Positions 53,281 to 61,735 of a DNA stretch of 64,000 bases are shown here, one piece after another. Location: the NCBI GenBank assembly GCA_026982695.1, contig JALSGS010000006.1, positions 52,534 to 116,533 on the forward strand, read 5' to 3'. The notes under the pieces are model-generated. The model was not told the DNA's origin and did no database searches. It was given only the letters and a program-made list of their open reading frames with translations. Position numbers and translations under genes: made by a program. This stretch comes from Saprospiraceae bacterium (GTDB taxonomy: Bacteria; Bacteroidota; Bacteroidia; Chitinophagales; Saprospiraceae). Position 1 is the stretch's first letter; each line of letters begins with the position of its first letter.

Positions 53281-54459
53281 TCACACCAATTCAAGTACCA
53301 GTGCAGAGGCACCTCCACCACCATTGCACAGAGTAGCTAACCCTCGTTTGCCACCTTTATGCCGCAATACGTTGATAAGTGTGACCACTATGCGGGCACC
53401 GGAAGCACCTAATGGATGTCCAATTGACACGCCACCACCAAACACATTGATTTTATCGAGTGGGATGTCGAGCGATTTGGCAAAAGCCATAGGTACTACG
53501 GCAAAGGCTTCATTCACTTCAAAGTAATCGATGTCTTGGAGGGAAAGACCTGCACGCTGAGCTGCTCGGGGTGCAGCTTCTACAGGTGCCGTGGTGAACC
53601 ATTGAGGTTCATGGGCAACGTCGGCAAAGCCAAGAATGCGCGCTAGTGGCTGAATGCCTAATGCTTCGGCTTTTTCTTTGCTCATCAGTACAAGAGCTGC
53701 TGCTCCATCATTGATTGTAGATGCATTGGCTGCTGTAACAGTGCCATCGGGGGTAAATGCGGGACGTAGCTTGGGAATTTTTTCGAACTTGACACGGCGG
53801 AACTCTTCGTCTTCTGTCATTACGATGGGGTCGCCTTTTCGCTGGGGGATGCGCACAGGTACAATCTCTTCTTTGAACCAGCCTTTTTCTGTAGCTTCAG
53901 CGGCTTTTTTGTAGGAGCTAATAGCGTATTCGTCCTGTGCTTCTCTGCTAAAGTGGTACTTTTTGGCAGTAGCATCGGCGCAGACACCCATGGCACAATG
54001 GTCATATGCATCGATAAGGCCGTCTTTGGCTAGCCCATCGATCAAGGTACCATCGCCGTATTTGTAGCCCCAGCGCGCCTTGGGTACATAGTAAGGCACG
54101 TTAGTCATACTTTCCATGCCACCCGCGACGATTACGTCAGCGTACTTCAGCATAATGGTTTGGGCGCCAAACATGATCGACTTCATGCCCGATGCGCAGA
54201 CTTTGTTGACGGTCGTACAGGGCGTATGTTGACTGATACCCGCGCCTAGAGCTGCCTGGCGTGCAGGTGCTTGGCCCAAGTTGGCAGAACAGACGTTGCC
54301 CATGAACACTTCTTCTACGAGCTGTGGGTCGAGCTCGATACGGGACAAGGCACCCTGAATGGCGAGACTACCCAGCTGGGTGGCACTAAATCCGGCGAGC
54401 ATGCCACCGAAGCTGCCCTGGGGCGTGCGCGTGGCCGAAACGATATACACTTCTCTCAT
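53281..54459 (-). CDS. Acetyl-CoA C-acetyltransferase (thiolase)
   Basis: 392 residues, full length. Catalytic residues: nucleophile C88 (VNKVCASGMKS), H348 (GHPLGASGAR) and C378 (ATLCNGGGGASA). It condenses or cleaves acetoacetyl-CoA, used in ketone or fatty acid metabolism or isoprenoid synthesis. It is a single gene, divergent from purC. A TATTTTTG box lies about 87 bases upstream on the minus strand. Confidence 0.95.
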   Translation of the reverse strand: MREVYIVSATRTPQGSFGGMLAGFSATQLGSLAIQGALSRIELDPQLVEEVFMGNVCSANLGQAPARQAALGAGISQHTPCTTVNKVCASGMKSIMFGAQTIMLKYADVIVAGGMESMTNVPYYVPKARWGYKYGDGTLIDGLAKDGLIDAYDHCAMGVCADATAKKYHFSREAQDEYAISSYKKAAEATEKGWFKEEIVPVRIPQRKGDPIVMTEDEEFRRVKFEKIPKLRPAFTPDGTVTAANASTINDGAAALVLMSKEKAEALGIQPLARILGFADVAHEPQWFTTAPVEAAPRAAQRAGLSLQDIDYFEVNEAFAVVPMAFAKSLDIPLDKINVFGGGVSIGHPLGASGARIVVTLINVLRHKGGKRGLATLCNGGGGASALVLELV

Positions 54460-54545
54460 GTTGCAATCAGCTTTATCTGGTTTGGATGGATGATCATACC
54501 TTGAGTTGGCCCATAGTAGTGCGATGTGACATTGCTATGGTGGGG

Positions 54546-54553
54546 CAAAAATA
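54546..54553 (-). promoter_or_regulatory. Possible -7 box (TATTTTTG) of the thiolase gene
   Basis: Exact TAnnTTTG on the minus strand; no -33 box found at the usual distance. Confidence 0.35.
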
Positions 54554-54650
54554 ACCAAACCTTGCAGCCACCATCGGCACTATCTGAAAATAGGTCGTGC
54601 ATGTATTGCATGCTCGGACAAGGGGCAATGGTTTTGCAAGGGGGATGAGC

Positions 54651-54658
54651 TACCTTTG
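54651..54658 (+). promoter_or_regulatory. -7 box (TACCTTTG) of purC
   Basis: Exact match 22 bases before the purC ATG. A TTTG occurs only 14 bases upstream, so the -33 box is doubtful. The box rules out a TTG start at 54656. Confidence 0.5.
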
Positions 54659-54679
54659 CCGTCCAAACGATTGACTCAT

Positions 54680-55633
54680 ATGTGTGTATTGCCTCAGGCC
54701 CTTGCGGCCACTGATTTCGAGCTACCTGGCCAGACGGCCTTCTATCGTGGCAAGGTGCGCGATGTGTATTATCTGAGTGAAAAGTTGGTCATGGTAGCTA
54801 CTGACCGCATTTCGGCTTTTGACCACATCCTGCCGCGCCCTATTCCCTACAAAGGGCAGGTGCTTAACCAAATTGCCACTTATTTTTTAGAAACTACACG
54901 CGACATTTGCCCCAATTGGCTGGAAGCTTCTCCTGATCCAAATGTGGCTATAGGTGTGGCTTGCACGCCTTTCAAAATTGAAATGGTCATTCGCGGGTAC
55001 TTGACAGGACACGCCTGGCGCGTGTATCGATCAGGGTGTAGGACGCTGTGTGGGGTGCATTTGCCCGAAGGCATGAATGCCAACGACCCCTTTCCCGAAC
55101 CGATCATCACGCCGGCCATCAAGGCCGAGCAAGGGCACGACGAAGACATCAGTAAAGAGGAAATATTGGCACGTGGCTTGGCTACCCCCCAAGAGTATGC
55201 ACAGCTAGAATACTATACGCGACAGCTGTTTGCGCGAGGTACTGAACTAGCTGCTCAGCGCGGCCTTATTTTGGTCGATACCAAGTACGAGTTTGGCAAG
55301 CGCGCAGGTGAAATTTATCTGATTGACGAAGTGCATACCCCCGACAGCTCGCGCTACTTCTATCTCGAAGGGTATGAAGAGCGACAATGCCTTGGGCAGC
55401 CCCAAAAGCAGTTGTCCAAAGAGTTTGTCCGAGAGTGGCTGATGGCGCACGGCTTCCAGGGGTTGCCCCACCAGCTGATGCCGGAAATGTCTGACGAGTT
55501 TGTAGCGAAGGTATCGCATCGCTATATTGAATTGTACGAACAGCTCACAGGCCAGGCTTTTCAGCCTGCCGACACTACAGATATGGCGGCGCGCATTGAA
55601 CGCAATATACGCAACTACCTGATGCAAACATGA
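54680..55633 (+). CDS. purC: SAICAR synthetase
   Basis: 317 residues from the ATG at 54680. Phosphoribosylaminoimidazole-succinocarboxamide synthase of purine synthesis: [97 protein letters not shown]. It is the longer (about 310-residue) form. Its last four bases overlap the ATG of the methyltransferase gene (ATGA), so the two are coupled. Confidence 0.95.
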   Translation: MCVLPQALAATDFELPGQTAFYRGKVRDVYYLSEKLVMVATDRISAFDHILPRPIPYKGQVLNQIATYFLETTRDICPNWLEASPDPNVAIGVACTPFKIEMVIRGYLTGHAWRVYRSGCRTLCGVHLPEGMNANDPFPEPIITPAIKAEQGHDEDISKEEILARGLATPQEYAQLEYYTRQLFARGTELAAQRGLILVDTKYEFGKRAGEIYLIDEVHTPDSSRYFYLEGYEERQCLGQPQKQLSKEFVREWLMAHGFQGLPHQLMPEMSDEFVAKVSHRYIELYEQLTGQAFQPADTTDMAARIERNIRNYLMQT

Positions 55634-56502
55634 AGGCCTCCTCCTATCTGGAAAGGGTACGTGCCTACTATGAGGCGACTTGGTGGGACTATCGGGCTGT
55701 GTGGCAAAATAAAGAAAGTTTGGCTGTGCACTTTGGCTTTTATGATGCACAGGTAAATAGTCATCTGGCCTCATTAGAGCATACCAATCGCTTTTTGGCA
55801 AATCTCGTAGGGCTACAGCCTGGGATGGACCTACTCGATGCAGGTTGCGGAATGGGGGGGACATGTTTGTGGCTGGCACAGCATATAGGGATACGGGCTG
55901 TAGGCATTACGCCAGTGCCTTCGCAAGTGCGTTTTGCGCGTGCAGCAGCACAGAAACGGGGGATGTCACAGCGCGTACGCTTTTTCGAAGCCGATTATTG
56001 CGAAATGCCTTTTTCCGATGCTACCTTTGATTGCGTGTGGGCGTGCGAAAGTGTATGCCATGCACCTGACAAGCGCCGTTTTTATCGAGAAGCTTGGCGT
56101 GTGTTGCGCCCTGGAGGCAAACTGGTCATGGCTGAATATATGCGTACGAGACGTCCGCTATCCGAGCGACAAGAGCAGTTACTACAGCAGTGGTTGTCTC
56201 GTTGGGCCATTCCAGATATCGATACACCTTTAGAACACCGACAACATGCACAGTCAGTAGGCTTTTATCAGATCGCGTTGCAAGATCAAATAGTGTACGT
56301 GCGCCCTTCTTTACACAACCTTTTCCAACAGGTGCAGCGCTATTTGTGGTTGGGATATTTGTTGTACTGGTTGCGCATTCGCAAACGAGCAGCTCACGAC
56401 AACCATGTGGGTAGTTTTTACCTTTGGCAAGCCCTGCAGGCTGGCGCTTGGAGCTACCTGACGTTGGTAGCTACAAAACCCGTTGGTTCAGCCAATGAAT
56501 AA
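55630..56502 (+). CDS. SAM-dependent methyltransferase (tocopherol/sterol-type fold)
   Basis: 290 residues. Class I methyltransferase with motif [17 protein letters not shown], motif II region [33 protein letters not shown]. The N-terminal [34 protein letters not shown] and the hydrophobic end resemble gamma-tocopherol or sterol methyltransferase-like enzymes, which act on lipids. The substrate is unknown. Overlaps purC by four bases and the opposing hydrolase gene by 32 bases at its 3' end. Confidence 0.85.
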   Translation: MKASSYLERVRAYYEATWWDYRAVWQNKESLAVHFGFYDAQVNSHLASLEHTNRFLANLVGLQPGMDLLDAGCGMGGTCLWLAQHIGIRAVGITPVPSQVRFARAAAQKRGMSQRVRFFEADYCEMPFSDATFDCVWACESVCHAPDKRRFYREAWRVLRPGGKLVMAEYMRTRRPLSERQEQLLQQWLSRWAIPDIDTPLEHRQHAQSVGFYQIALQDQIVYVRPSLHNLFQQVQRYLWLGYLLYWLRIRKRAAHDNHVGSFYLWQALQAGAWSYLTLVATKPVGSANE

Positions 56503-57403
56503 ATTGGGATACTAATTGCTCGGGAGCCTCTAAATGGGGGTAATGCCCTACACCTTCCAGTGCGATCACTTGTGCTGCGCTGTGCCTTTGCATCCACTGC
56601 GAGATGGGCGCACCCGATATAGGGTCGGCTATGCCATTGATGTGTAGTAGCGGGGCAGGTGGGTGTTGCAATACGGCAAGCCATCGCTGGCGTTGTTGCA
56701 TGCGTTCGCGTAGGTAATTCGACAGATAGGGCAAGCGGAATAAGCCTTTGTTATGTGTGAGTAGTACCCAAAACACATCAATTTCTTCTTCAGAAGGCCG
56801 GTGGTTTGCGCCAAAGATTTGAGCAAAATTGCGGCGAAACCTACCTTTTGCCCATAGTGGCAAACACCTCTTGCCCAAAGGTGAGGCCATTAGCCGTAAG
56901 ACGAATGGCGCTTGATGTAGCTCAGGTACTATGCCACCGTTGAGGAGCGTAACCGACTGAAGATCGGGTGTGTGCACCCCCTGTGCGCGACGCCACTGAG
57001 TGCGTGCCATAAGCTCTTGTGCTACACTCGCGCCGTAGCCGTGCGCCATAATCGAATAGGCTGTAACTCGTTTTTTGCGCAGCAAGAGCTCGATTAGATC
57101 TGCTTGATCCATCAGTGAATAACGATAGGGCCACGGCTTGTCCGACAAGCCAAATCCAATAAAATCTACAGCGATAAGCCGGAAATGCCTGCTGAGTGCC
57201 GACCATAGCTTGTGCCAACTCCACGATGCTGTAGCAAAGCTATGTAGTAACAGCAAGGTAGGACCCTCGCCCCCTTCGCGTACGAATATTTTATGGCACT
57301 TATGCCAATGCCACCCACTTGAGGTTTTCCAATGTGCAAGTGCTGGGGGAATTACTGTGTGTGTCAAACCAAATTCTGTTTTGAGATAGGGTGTGATTTC
57401 CAA
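56471..57403 (-). CDS. MEST-like alpha/beta hydrolase with altered nucleophile
   Basis: 310 residues from a TTG at 57403 (no ATG fits). Alpha/beta-hydrolase fold close to MEST/epoxide-hydrolase-like proteins: GPTLLLLHSFATASWSWHKLW, VDFIGFGLSDKPWPYRYS, LNGGIVPELHQ and the RPSEEEI segment. At the nucleophile elbow, where relatives read SHDYGD, this protein reads AHGYGAS, so Gly122 replaces the nucleophilic Asp. The acid (NGIADP) and the His (GVGHYPHLEAPEQL) remain. Activity is therefore doubtful. The 3' end overlaps the methyltransferase gene by 32 bases. Confidence 0.85.
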   Translation of the reverse strand: MEITPYLKTEFGLTHTVIPPALAHWKTSSGWHWHKCHKIFVREGGEGPTLLLLHSFATASWSWHKLWSALSRHFRLIAVDFIGFGLSDKPWPYRYSLMDQADLIELLLRKKRVTAYSIMAHGYGASVAQELMARTQWRRAQGVHTPDLQSVTLLNGGIVPELHQAPFVLRLMASPLGKRCLPLWAKGRFRRNFAQIFGANHRPSEEEIDVFWVLLTHNKGLFRLPYLSNYLRERMQQRQRWLAVLQHPPAPLLHINGIADPISGAPISQWMQRHSAAQVIALEGVGHYPHLEAPEQLVSQFIHWLNQRVL

Positions 57404-57445
57404 TTTATTGCATGCACATAGAGTTTCGATTAGAATGAATATTTA

Positions 57446-57476
57446 TTGTGTAATTTATTGATTTGCAGTACCTTTG
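57446..57476 (+). promoter_or_regulatory. Distal promoter upstream of the mltA-like gene
   Basis: TTG at 57446-57448 and TACCTTTG at 57469-57476 with a 20-base gap. Would give a leader of about 185 bases that includes the hairpin GTGACA/TGTCAC at 57499-57518. Confidence 0.65.
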
Positions 57477-57563
57477 CGCCTCGATTTTTGTGCCTATAGT
57501 GACAAAAATAAGTGTCACAATGTTGAACTCAGGAAACCAAAAGGCGTTTTTATCTCGTACATA

Positions 57564-57595
57564 TTGGCATCAGGCACCTGAGCCCCTTATCTTTG
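57564..57595 (+). promoter_or_regulatory. Proximal promoter upstream of the mltA-like gene
   Basis: TTG at 57564-57566 and TATCTTTG at 57588-57595 with a 21-base gap; leader of about 65 bases. Confidence 0.55.
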
Positions 57596-57666
57596 AACAC
57601 ATTATCACAGGGGGCAAACACTTTGAGAAAACACCTGTAGATCCCAAAAACGACATATCCAAAACC

Positions 57667-58878
57667 ATGAACATTTTCAAACGCACGTGGCTGCTTGCGT
57701 GGTTGTTCCCCCTCGTGTGGAGTTGCACACCGCCCCGAAGCCAAAACCCACAAGTGGAGCAGGCGAGCTTGGCTATCCCCATAGTAGCTACTCAAACAAC
57801 CGATTACGTTGTTTCGCGTCGGGGCAAGATACTACATGCGAAACGCCTACCTGAAATGTTTACCCCCGCCTGGGTAGATACACTGAAATTCCCCTTGATC
57901 GACGACCGATTGGCTTTGGCGCTCAAGCACCAACTGCATGTGTTGGAGCAGCGGGGGCCCGATACTTTTCGCTTTGGCAATCGGCTCGTCAGCAAGGCAG
58001 AAATGGCGCAGGTGATTCAGTACTTACTGGAACGCCGAGATCTGATACCCATGGATCCGGCCTTTTTCCTAGATGCCATGCAAAGCTGGGGCAAAGATGC
58101 CCGCGGTCATGTGCGTATGACGGGCTATTACACGCCTACCATCAAGGTGAGCCATGAACAGACAAAGCGTTTTTGGTATCCCATTTATGCCCGACCCAAA
58201 GAGTGGCAGGGGCCATGGCCTACGCGTGCGCAAATAGATGGTGCAGGCGCCTTAAAGGGGCGTGCAGAAGTGATCGCATGGGCTGAGGACCCCGTAGAGG
58301 TATACTACATGCAGCTGCAAGGCAGTGGCTATGCCACTTTTGTCGATACGGGTGAAAAAGTCGTGCTAGCCTATGATGGTACTAACCGCCATCCTTATCG
58401 CAGTATTGAAACTTTCCTACTCAGTAGGAAAGACTTGCGTATTAAGGATTTGACCATTAGTGGCATCAAGAGGTTTTTGAAAGCACATCCCCAGCTGCGC
58501 GATACCGTATTGTTTTCTAATCCCTCTTATGTGTTTTTCCGCTTACGGCGCGGTACGGTGAAAGGAGCAGGACAGGTGCCGTTGTTAGAAGGCATTTCTG
58601 TAGCTGCCGATCCGAAGTATTTCCCTTTAGGTAGTGTGCTGTTGGCGTGGATACCTCAGTACAATGAAAAAGGCCGCGTTTCAGGACATGCGTTCAAGAT
58701 CCTGTTGCCCCAGGACACAGGCGGCGCCATCCGCGGGCCAGGCCACTTGGACATATACAGTGGAGTGGGGCGAAAGGGCGAGCGAATAGCGAGCATGCGC
58801 CATCACTATGGCCGGGTGTGGGTTCTGTTGCCCAAGTCGAACGATCAGATTGCCTTTCAACCACTTGCTTTGCCGTGA
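57667..58878 (+). CDS. mltA: MltA-type lytic transglycosylase lipoprotein
   Basis: 403 residues from the ATG at 57667; lipobox LVWSC with Cys20. MltA domain: MTGYYTPTIKVSHEQTKRFWYPIYARP, then YYMQLQGSGYATF, and the 3D domain ending DTGGAIRGPGHLDIYSG with the paired Asp residues. It cleaves peptidoglycan to give anhydromuropeptides from the outer-membrane inner face. An in-frame upstream extension to 57463 would place the lipobox internally and covers both promoters, so it is rejected. Confidence 0.93.
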   Translation: MNIFKRTWLLAWLFPLVWSCTPPRSQNPQVEQASLAIPIVATQTTDYVVSRRGKILHAKRLPEMFTPAWVDTLKFPLIDDRLALALKHQLHVLEQRGPDTFRFGNRLVSKAEMAQVIQYLLERRDLIPMDPAFFLDAMQSWGKDARGHVRMTGYYTPTIKVSHEQTKRFWYPIYARPKEWQGPWPTRAQIDGAGALKGRAEVIAWAEDPVEVYYMQLQGSGYATFVDTGEKVVLAYDGTNRHPYRSIETFLLSRKDLRIKDLTISGIKRFLKAHPQLRDTVLFSNPSYVFFRLRRGTVKGAGQVPLLEGISVAADPKYFPLGSVLLAWIPQYNEKGRVSGHAFKILLPQDTGGAIRGPGHLDIYSGVGRKGERIASMRHHYGRVWVLLPKSNDQIAFQPLALP

Positions 58879-58927
58879 ATAGTAAGGCAATGCGAGTTAG
58901 GAACACCATTTCTCACCAGGCCACAAA

Positions 58928-58963
58928 AAATGGGAGCCTTCCATCTTGGATGTGCTCCCATTT
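58928..58963. terminator. Bidirectional terminator between mltA and ndk
   Basis: 10-base stem AAATGGGAGC / GCTCCCATTT (58928-58937 with 58954-58963) with a structured 16-base loop. On the minus strand TTTTTT follows, suiting ndk. Confidence 0.82.
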
Positions 58964-58990
58964 CCATCGCTCTGATAGAGCAAATAACGC

Positions 58991-59416
58991 TTAGTAGCTG
59001 AACTGTTCCAACTGGCTGAAGTGAAAAGCAATTTCGCGCGCAGCATTCTCATCTGAGTCGGCACCATGGACGGCATTTTCGCCTATGCTTTTGGCAAACA
59101 GAGCGCGAATAGTACCGGGAGCAGCTTCGGCAGGGTTAGTCGCCCCAATCAGCTTGCGAAAATCTTCTACAGCGTTGTCCTTTTCCAACACAACAGCTAC
59201 AATGGGGCCGGAAGACATGAACTCGACCAGCTCTTGGTAAAAGGGCCGCTCACGGTGTACTGCATAAAAATCGCCAGCTTTCTGTGGAGAGAGCTGCTCC
59301 ATCTTCATGGCCACAATCTTGAAGCCTGCTGCATTGATTTTTTCCAAAATAGCGCCTATATGCCCAGCACGCACCGCATCGGGCTTGATCATGGTAAAAG
59401 TGCGATTTCCTGCCAT
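58991..59416 (-). CDS. ndk: Nucleoside diphosphate kinase
   Basis: 141 residues from the ATG at 59416. Transfers phosphate among NTPs and NDPs through H117 ([14 protein letters not shown]). Also [16 protein letters not shown] and ALFAKSIGE. Full length. It is divergent from the nrnA-type gene, with face-to-face promoters between. The in-frame extension to 59473 contains the -7 box and is not translated. Confidence 0.96.
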   Translation of the reverse strand: MAGNRTFTMIKPDAVRAGHIGAILEKINAAGFKIVAMKMEQLSPQKAGDFYAVHRERPFYQELVEFMSSGPIVAVVLEKDNAVEDFRKLIGATNPAEAAPGTIRALFAKSIGENAVHGADSDENAAREIAFHFSQLEQFSY

Positions 59417-59459
59417 AGGGCTCTGGTTTTTTGTTGATGAATGAAATGAAAAAACGCCG

Positions 59460-59490
59460 CAAAGGTAGGGCAATCGCTGGCAGTGTACAA
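59460..59490 (-). promoter_or_regulatory. Promoter of ndk
   Basis: Minus strand: TTG at 59490-59488 and TACCTTTG at 59467-59460 with a 20-base gap. Confidence 0.75.
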
Positions 59491-59523
59491 ACCACTAACC
59501 CTTGTAAAAGCAAATCACAACGC

Positions 59524-59552
59524 TTGACTTTTTTGATTATCCATCACTTTTG
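59524..59552 (+). promoter_or_regulatory. Promoter of the nrnA-type gene
   Basis: TTG at 59524-59526 and CACTTTTG at 59545-59552 (one mismatch to TAnnTTTG), gap 18. A TTG at 59550 inside this box was therefore rejected as a start. Confidence 0.55.
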
Positions 59553-59588
59553 TGGAAATTCGCATCCTATTTTGACGACCATCAGCTC

Positions 59589-60656
59589 ATGGACTCACTC
59601 GATCGCCTAAAAGATTTATTGCGCCAACCCCGAAAAGTGGTGCTTACCTCTCACCGCAATCCTGATGGCGATGCCATTGGTTCGATGCTGAGTTTATACC
59701 ATCTCATGTATCAATTGGGCCACCAACTCCATATGATTGTGCCCAGTGCTTTTCCCGAGTTTCTCGATTGGATGCCCGCTGCTGAGCAAATCCTCATCTA
59801 TGATGAAGCCCCAGAACAATGCCCGCCTATTGTTCAGGATGCCGAAATCATCTTTTACCTAGATTTCAACGATTTGGAACGCATCGACAAAATAGGCGAA
59901 CTGTGCCATGCCACCCAAGCTTTCAAGGTGATGATCGATCATCACCTTCTGCCTCAACAAGGCATTGCCGACTACATGCTGTCGAATTCCACTGCCAGCT
60001 CTACTTGCGAATTGGTTTGGGACTTTATCGGTCTGATGGGCTGGCAAGCACAGGTGAATTGTACGGTGGCTGAATGCATTTTCACAGGGCTGCTCACCGA
60101 TACGGGAGGGTTCAAATACGGTACATCTCCAAAGGTATACCGTCTAGCAGCCCTGTTGATAGAGCAGGGTGTAGATGATGTGGTCTTGCAAGATCGCCTG
60201 TTCAACTCTATGTCGGAAAAGCAATTGCGCCTTTTGGGGCATGCATTGGCACATCGCATGGAGATACTCGATGAGTACCATACTGGTATCATCACGCTGA
60301 CCAAAAAGGATTACGAGCGATTTGAAATTTCACGGGGAGACACAGAAGGCATTGTCAACTATCTGCTCAAGTTGCGCAACGTGAAATTAGCTGCCTTTAT
60401 TCACGAACAACCCACAATTACTAAGATCTCCTTGCGCTCTAAGGGGGATTTGTCCGTACAAGAAATTGCCCAGAAATACTTTAAAGGTGGCGGTCATAAG
60501 AATGCCTCTGGCGGCTATTCGTATATTGGGTTGGGCCCCACTGTACGCAAGTTCAAATCAGTTTTGCCCAAAATAAGAGACCAACTCAATAAAGTGGCTC
60601 AGATACCCGATCCGTGTCGGGGCAAAGGAGAGGGTAAGCCTCCGACTTCGGAATAA
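59589..60656 (+). CDS. DHH family phosphoesterase, NrnA-type
   Basis: 355 residues from the ATG at 59589. DHH domain: SHRNPDGDAIGSMLSL (H22, D26, D28), the DHH motif in FKVMIDHHLLP and LTDTGGFKYG; DHHA1 domain with the closing KYFKGGGHKNASGGY. Members degrade short oligonucleotides (nanoRNA) and pAp. The tail after FKSVLPKIRDQLN (about 25 residues) is Pro- and Lys-rich and probably flexible. Followed after 43 bases by the FKBP lipoprotein gene. Confidence 0.92.
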   Translation: MDSLDRLKDLLRQPRKVVLTSHRNPDGDAIGSMLSLYHLMYQLGHQLHMIVPSAFPEFLDWMPAAEQILIYDEAPEQCPPIVQDAEIIFYLDFNDLERIDKIGELCHATQAFKVMIDHHLLPQQGIADYMLSNSTASSTCELVWDFIGLMGWQAQVNCTVAECIFTGLLTDTGGFKYGTSPKVYRLAALLIEQGVDDVVLQDRLFNSMSEKQLRLLGHALAHRMEILDEYHTGIITLTKKDYERFEISRGDTEGIVNYLLKLRNVKLAAFIHEQPTITKISLRSKGDLSVQEIAQKYFKGGGHKNASGGYSYIGLGPTVRKFKSVLPKIRDQLNKVAQIPDPCRGKGEGKPPTSE

Positions 60657-60699
60657 AAAATACTGAGTTATTTGCTTAACGACTCATAATGAAAAATTC

Positions 60700-61605
60700 A
60701 TGATGAAAAAGATCAGCTTGTTGTTGGTGCCAGTTTTGATGTGGCTTGTCCAAGGCTGTGGACAAGAACCCCAAGAGGGTACGACAAAGTCAGGCTTTCG
60801 CTACATTCAGTACGTCCAGCACAATGGAGCTAAGCCACAGTCTGGCGATGTGGTCTCATTTCACGCCTATCAATTCAAAGGTGATTCAATTGTGTCTTCT
60901 ACGCGTAATAGAGGCAATAGACCTGCATCGATTATGATGCCTCCTGAGAATGTGCAGATGGCTAATCCTTCGCCTATTATTGAAGTGTTGTGGAACATGA
61001 GTGAAGGAGATAGCGTATCTGTCTTCTTCCCACTCGATGCCCTACAGCGTAAACCTGCTGGATATGAAAATGAGTCGGAGGTGCGCTATGATGTTGTAGT
61101 AGTCGGGATCCAAAAAGGAGAAGATTACAAAAAGGAAACGCAACAACAGGCACAAGACCAAAACGATGCCATAGTACAAGCTAAGGCTCGAGAGCAGAAA
61201 GTAGCCCAACTCATGGATCAGTACCTGACTGACTACAAGGAAGGCCGACTTGATGATCGACTTACAACTACTTCTTCGGGCTTGCAAGTACTCATCATTG
61301 AACAAGGCAATGGCCCCAAGGTAGCGCTACGCAAGCCCGTCAAAGTACACTACTATGGTATGCTGGAAGCCGACGGCAAAATGTTTGACAATTCCTTTAG
61401 AAGGGGCCAGCCACTGGAGTTTGTACCTGGTACGGGTATGGTCATCAAAGGATGGGAAGAAGGAATTCCCATGTTGCACCAAGGTGGCAAGGCCGTGCTA
61501 TTTATTCCTGCCAACTTGGGTTATGGCGCTAGTGGTAATCCACCTACCATTCCGGGAAATGCCAACTTGGTGTTTTACGTAGAAGTGGTGGAGGTAGGCA
61601 AGTGA
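60700..61605 (+). CDS. FKBP-type peptidyl-prolyl isomerase lipoprotein (GldI-like position)
   Basis: 301 residues starting MMKK; lipobox LVQGC. The C-terminal ~110 residues are an FKBP domain: VKVHYYGMLEADGKMFDNSFRRGQPLEF, GMVIKGWEEGIPMLHQGGKAVLFIPANLGYGASG. An N-terminal FKBP-like region (about 30-140) is degenerate, and a charged helix (about 145-190, KKETQQQAQDQNDAIVQAKAREQ) links the two. I recall gldI near ndk and a DHH gene in gliding Bacteroidota, so a GldI-related role is possible, but GldI is shorter. It probably helps fold exported proteins. Confidence 0.88.
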   Translation: MMKKISLLLVPVLMWLVQGCGQEPQEGTTKSGFRYIQYVQHNGAKPQSGDVVSFHAYQFKGDSIVSSTRNRGNRPASIMMPPENVQMANPSPIIEVLWNMSEGDSVSVFFPLDALQRKPAGYENESEVRYDVVVVGIQKGEDYKKETQQQAQDQNDAIVQAKAREQKVAQLMDQYLTDYKEGRLDDRLTTTSSGLQVLIIEQGNGPKVALRKPVKVHYYGMLEADGKMFDNSFRRGQPLEFVPGTGMVIKGWEEGIPMLHQGGKAVLFIPANLGYGASGNPPTIPGNANLVFYVEVVEVGK

Positions 61606-61701
61606 GCCTTGTGGCAGAACTGATTAGCCGTTCGCGTTGTTCCTATGTCGAGCTTACCACACGTGGCTTTTTTAGAAAAACGATGGTTTAACCCCGGGTC
61701 T

Positions 61702-61714
61702 GCCTTTCGGCAAA
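61702..61714 (+). repeat. Dispersed 13-base motif GCCTTTCGGCAAA, copy 7
   Basis: Exact copy in the prfB leader, 21 bases before the ATG. Confidence 0.7.
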
Positions 61715-61735
61715 CCCTACAAACCTGGTAGACAT

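Noticed and set aside
54656..54679. TTG start for purC at 54656
   Set aside because: The codon lies within the TACCTTTG promoter box, upstream of the likely transcription start.
57463..57666. Upstream extension of the MltA-like protein
   Set aside because: It would start inside a promoter and place the lipoprotein signal in the middle of the protein.
57480..57666. Riboswitch in the mltA leader
   Set aside because: Only one short palindrome is visible and no known aptamer pattern; a second promoter inside the leader is a simpler reading.
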